A stretch of DNA of 7,937 nt from Crocinitomix sp. (lineage in GTDB: Bacteria > Bacteroidota > Bacteroidia > Flavobacteriales_D > Crocinitomicaceae). The translations under genes and the position numbers were made by a program. This document shows positions 6,635 to 7,937 of the stretch, piece after piece. The notes beneath the pieces were generated by a model. It ran no database searches. It saw only the letters and a program-made list of their open reading frames with translations, and was not told the DNA's origin. Within the stretch, counting starts at the first letter, position 1, and every line of letters starts with the position of its first letter. The stretch spans positions 1 through 7,937 of the forward strand of contig JADZFJ010000324.1 in NCBI GenBank assembly GCA_020849935.1. The letters run 5' to 3'.

Positions 6635-6777
6635 GGACACGCCCACCAAAAAAATATGCCGAAAAACATAATTATTCTTCCGATGGCTTCTTGCCAAAAA
6701 TCCGTTTTTTGAGAGGCCTACTTTTTAATTTTATTTTTTTAAAATTGACCGAATAATTTACAATTTACCCGATGGAT

Positions 6778-6785
6778 TATGTTTA
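6778..6785 (+). promoter_or_regulatory. Weak -7-like element before the canonical SCO gene
   Basis: TATGTTTA matches TAnnTTTG except for the last base and lies 36 bases before ATG 6814. No well-spaced -33 TTG is seen. It is listed because a promoter is expected after the long gap; the match alone is weak. Confidence 0.2.
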
Positions 6786-6813
6786 TTTTTACATAAAATT
6801 AATACGGTTTATC

Positions 6814-7488
6814 ATGAAATTAAATTTGGTTTTGATAGGGCTTGTTTTTATTGCCTTTGCCTGCGGAAGTGGTGAAAAACCGGCCGAGATGGAAGAAGAA
6901 ATAAAAGGATCTGGCTTACCTTATATGGGATTTCACGATTTTGGACCTACCATTAAAGACGGGAAGGAAGTGATGGATACGATTTACCACACGGTACCCG
7001 AATTTTATTTAATGGCACAAGATAGCGCCGCTTTCACGAATGCGGATGTTGCTGGAAAAATTCATGTGGTGAACTTCTTTTTTACCAGTTGCCCGTCGAT
7101 TTGTCCTGCGATGATTGGGCAAATGAAGCGCTTACAAGAAAACACCAAGGACATTAAAGAATTATTGTTTTTATCGCATACGGTGGATCCTAAACGCGAT
7201 TCGATTCCGAAATTGAATGCTTACATTAAAGAACGATCATTAGACACCCATAATTGGTTCTTTTTATACGGTGAAAAGGAAGAAGTGTATGAATTGGGAA
7301 GGACCGGATATTTAGTAAATGCCATGGAAGATGAAAAAGCAGATGGCGGTTTTTTACACTCTGAACATTTTGTGCTTGTTGATAGGGAAGGACATGTGAG
7401 AGGTTTATACGACGGTACTAAAAATGAACAGGTAGACAAACTTGAACAAGATATTAGATTGCTCTTAAAAAAAGAATATGGCCAATAA
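6814..7488 (+). CDS. SCO1/SenC-family copper chaperone lipoprotein
   Basis: This is the canonical SCO protein: a periplasmic thioredoxin-fold copper chaperone/thiol reductase for the CuA centre of cytochrome c oxidase. The 224-residue product begins with a lipoprotein signal (MKLNLVLIGLVFIAFAC, probable lipidated Cys17), followed by an acidic linker. It then has LPYMGF (35-40), VPEFYL (61-66), the copper motif TSCPSICP (Cys93 and Cys97), the SHTVDPKRDS loop (121-130), and HSEHFVLVD (182-190) with the conserved His182. All three Cu ligands are present. An upstream in-frame ATG at 6772 would add 14 residues ahead of the lipoprotein signal and is disfavoured. The Ala at -3 of the lipobox is a little atypical. 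It is paralogous to the divergent protein at 5744. The next gene overlaps or abuts its stop. Confidence 0.95.
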   Translation: MKLNLVLIGLVFIAFACGSGEKPAEMEEEIKGSGLPYMGFHDFGPTIKDGKEVMDTIYHTVPEFYLMAQDSAAFTNADVAGKIHVVNFFFTSCPSICPAMIGQMKRLQENTKDIKELLFLSHTVDPKRDSIPKLNAYIKERSLDTHNWFFLYGEKEEVYELGRTGYLVNAMEDEKADGGFLHSEHFVLVDREGHVRGLYDGTKNEQVDKLEQDIRLLLKKEYGQ

Positions 7489-7937
7489 TATGAATACTCC
7501 TATTACTCACCGTCCGGAACTGGAAAAAAAATACAAACCACTTTTTATTATTTTATCGATTGTGATTCCTGTGGTGGTGGCTGTGCTTTTTAGTACTGAC
7601 AAAATTGAAGGGTTTGACACAGGTTTTTTACCGCCGATGTACGCGACAATTAACGGAATTACTGCTATTTTATTGGTGATTGCAGTGATTAGCATTAAAA
7701 ATGGGAATAGAAAACGGCACGAATTATTAATTAAGTGTGCTATTGTTTGTTCTTTACTTTTTTTAGTTGGATACGTAGCTTATCATTTAACTTCTGATGC
7801 CACTAAATTTTTAGGAACTGGTGCGGTAGCCATTATTTATTATACCCTTTTGATTTCGCATATTTTATTGAGTATTGCCGTGATTCCATTGGTATTATTC
7901 ACCTATTTAAAAGGATGGGCTGGCAATGTGGTGGCAC
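7478..7937 (+). CDS. DUF420 (CtaM/YozB-like) membrane protein, 3' end missing
   Basis: This is the N-terminal part of a small polytopic protein of the DUF420 family. Family members in Firmicutes (CtaM/YozB) are needed for assembly or activity of heme-copper oxidases, which fits the context; the same role here is inferred. From ATG 7490 the visible 149 residues have four predicted helices (about 17-35, 50-70, 80-100, 114-140). They include the family patterns FLPPMYATING (46-56), RHELLIK (76-82) and FLVGYVAYHLTSD (91-103), and LLISHILLS (120-128). His77, His99 and His124 recur in the family and are candidate metal or heme ligands. ATG 7478, in frame and preceded by an A-rich stretch, overlaps the SCO stop by 11 bases; ATG 7490 leaves a 1-base gap. 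Either start is possible, and both imply translational coupling. The frame stays open to the window edge. Confidence 0.9.
   Translation, partial: MANNMNTPITHRPELEKKYKPLFIILSIVIPVVVAVLFSTDKIEGFDTGFLPPMYATINGITAILLVIAVISIKNGNRKRHELLIKCAIVCSLLFLVGYVAYHLTSDATKFLGTGAVAIIYYTLLISHILLSIAVIPLVLFTYLKGWAGNVVA

Larger units (their letters stand above)
6511..6648. repeat. GC-richer structured island, candidate dispersed intergenic repeat
   Basis: The stretch is close to 47% GC in an otherwise AT-rich gap. It contains at least two strong hairpins (6540-6562 and 6585-6634) and a third short one, GTGGG (6631-6635) with CCCAC (6642-6646). It begins soon after the SCO-like gene and ends in a run of A. The compact, multi-hairpin, non-coding layout resembles REP-like or non-autonomous intergenic repeats in Bacteroidota genomes, or a structured RNA. 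With only one copy visible, neither can be proven here. Confidence 0.4.
6458..6813. other. Intergenic gap between the two SCO-like genes
   Basis: No convincing gene is seen in these 356 bases. The outer parts are very AT-rich (roughly 20-28% GC by hand count), and the middle (about 6511-6650) is near 47% GC and folds into hairpins, described separately. A copy of AATTTAGAA (6462-6470), the arm of the palindrome upstream of cyoE, follows the SCO-like stop. Short open stretches exist (for example ATG 6520, 31 codons), but they lack family features. The gap probably ends the upstream transcript and holds the start of the next. Confidence 0.6.

Noticed and set aside
6684..6710. TGGC/GCCA hairpin followed by A and T runs as a terminator
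   Set aside because: The stem has 4 bp and the T-run starts 8 bases after it, so it does not meet the usual shape of an intrinsic terminator.
1..7937. CRISPR array, insertion sequence, tRNA or rRNA
   Set aside because: I saw no regularly spaced direct repeats, no transposase-like protein, and no cloverleaf or rRNA-like sequence.

Overview
The window looks like chromosomal DNA of a Bacteroidota bacterium, most likely a member of Flavobacteriales. This rests on several signs: AT-rich sequence, starts with no Shine-Dalgarno motif, a TAnnTTTG-type promoter element, a RemB/Wzi-like outer-membrane protein, and the oxidase gene order cyoE, two subunit III-like genes, a subunit IV gene, SCO genes, then DUF420. 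A family-level placement (Crocinitomicaceae/Fluviicola-like) would be a guess. All genes found are on the + strand; the longer minus-strand open frames lie inside these genes and look like shadows.

Region 1 (1-2473) is an envelope polysaccharide pair. It holds the 3' part of a WecA/MraY-family polyprenyl-phosphate sugar-1-phosphate transferase, open at the left edge. Its last 17 bases overlap an exported beta-barrel protein resembling the RemB/Wzi capsule-assembly family.

Region 2 (2474-2573) is a short regulatory gap. It has a good Bacteroidota -7 element and two perfect 9-bp inverted repeats built on the same AATTTAG core, one of which spans the -7 element.

Region 3 (2574-6457) is a terminal oxidase gene run: heme o synthase (cyoE), a first subunit III paralogue, a canonical subunit III, subunit IV, and a divergent SCO-like protein. 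The first subunit III paralogue carries an extra, predicted periplasmic domain of about 160 residues made of three imperfect repeats. The SCO-like protein lacks the normal copper-binding motif.

Region 4 (6458-6813) is a gap of about 350 bases with a GC-richer, hairpin-forming island that may be a dispersed repeat.

Region 5 (6814-7937) has a canonical SCO lipoprotein and the start of a DUF420 (CtaM/YozB-like) membrane protein, cut by the right edge.

The genes fit together as follows. CyoE makes heme o, the precursor of heme a. SCO proteins deliver copper or handle thiols at the CuA site. The subunit III and IV proteins are structural parts of a heme-copper oxidase. DUF420 proteins are linked to oxidase assembly in Firmicutes. 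Subunits I and II are not in the window and must be encoded elsewhere. The most unusual items are the repeat-bearing subunit III paralogue and the SCO paralogue with a C-x5-C motif and a Tyr in place of the His ligand.
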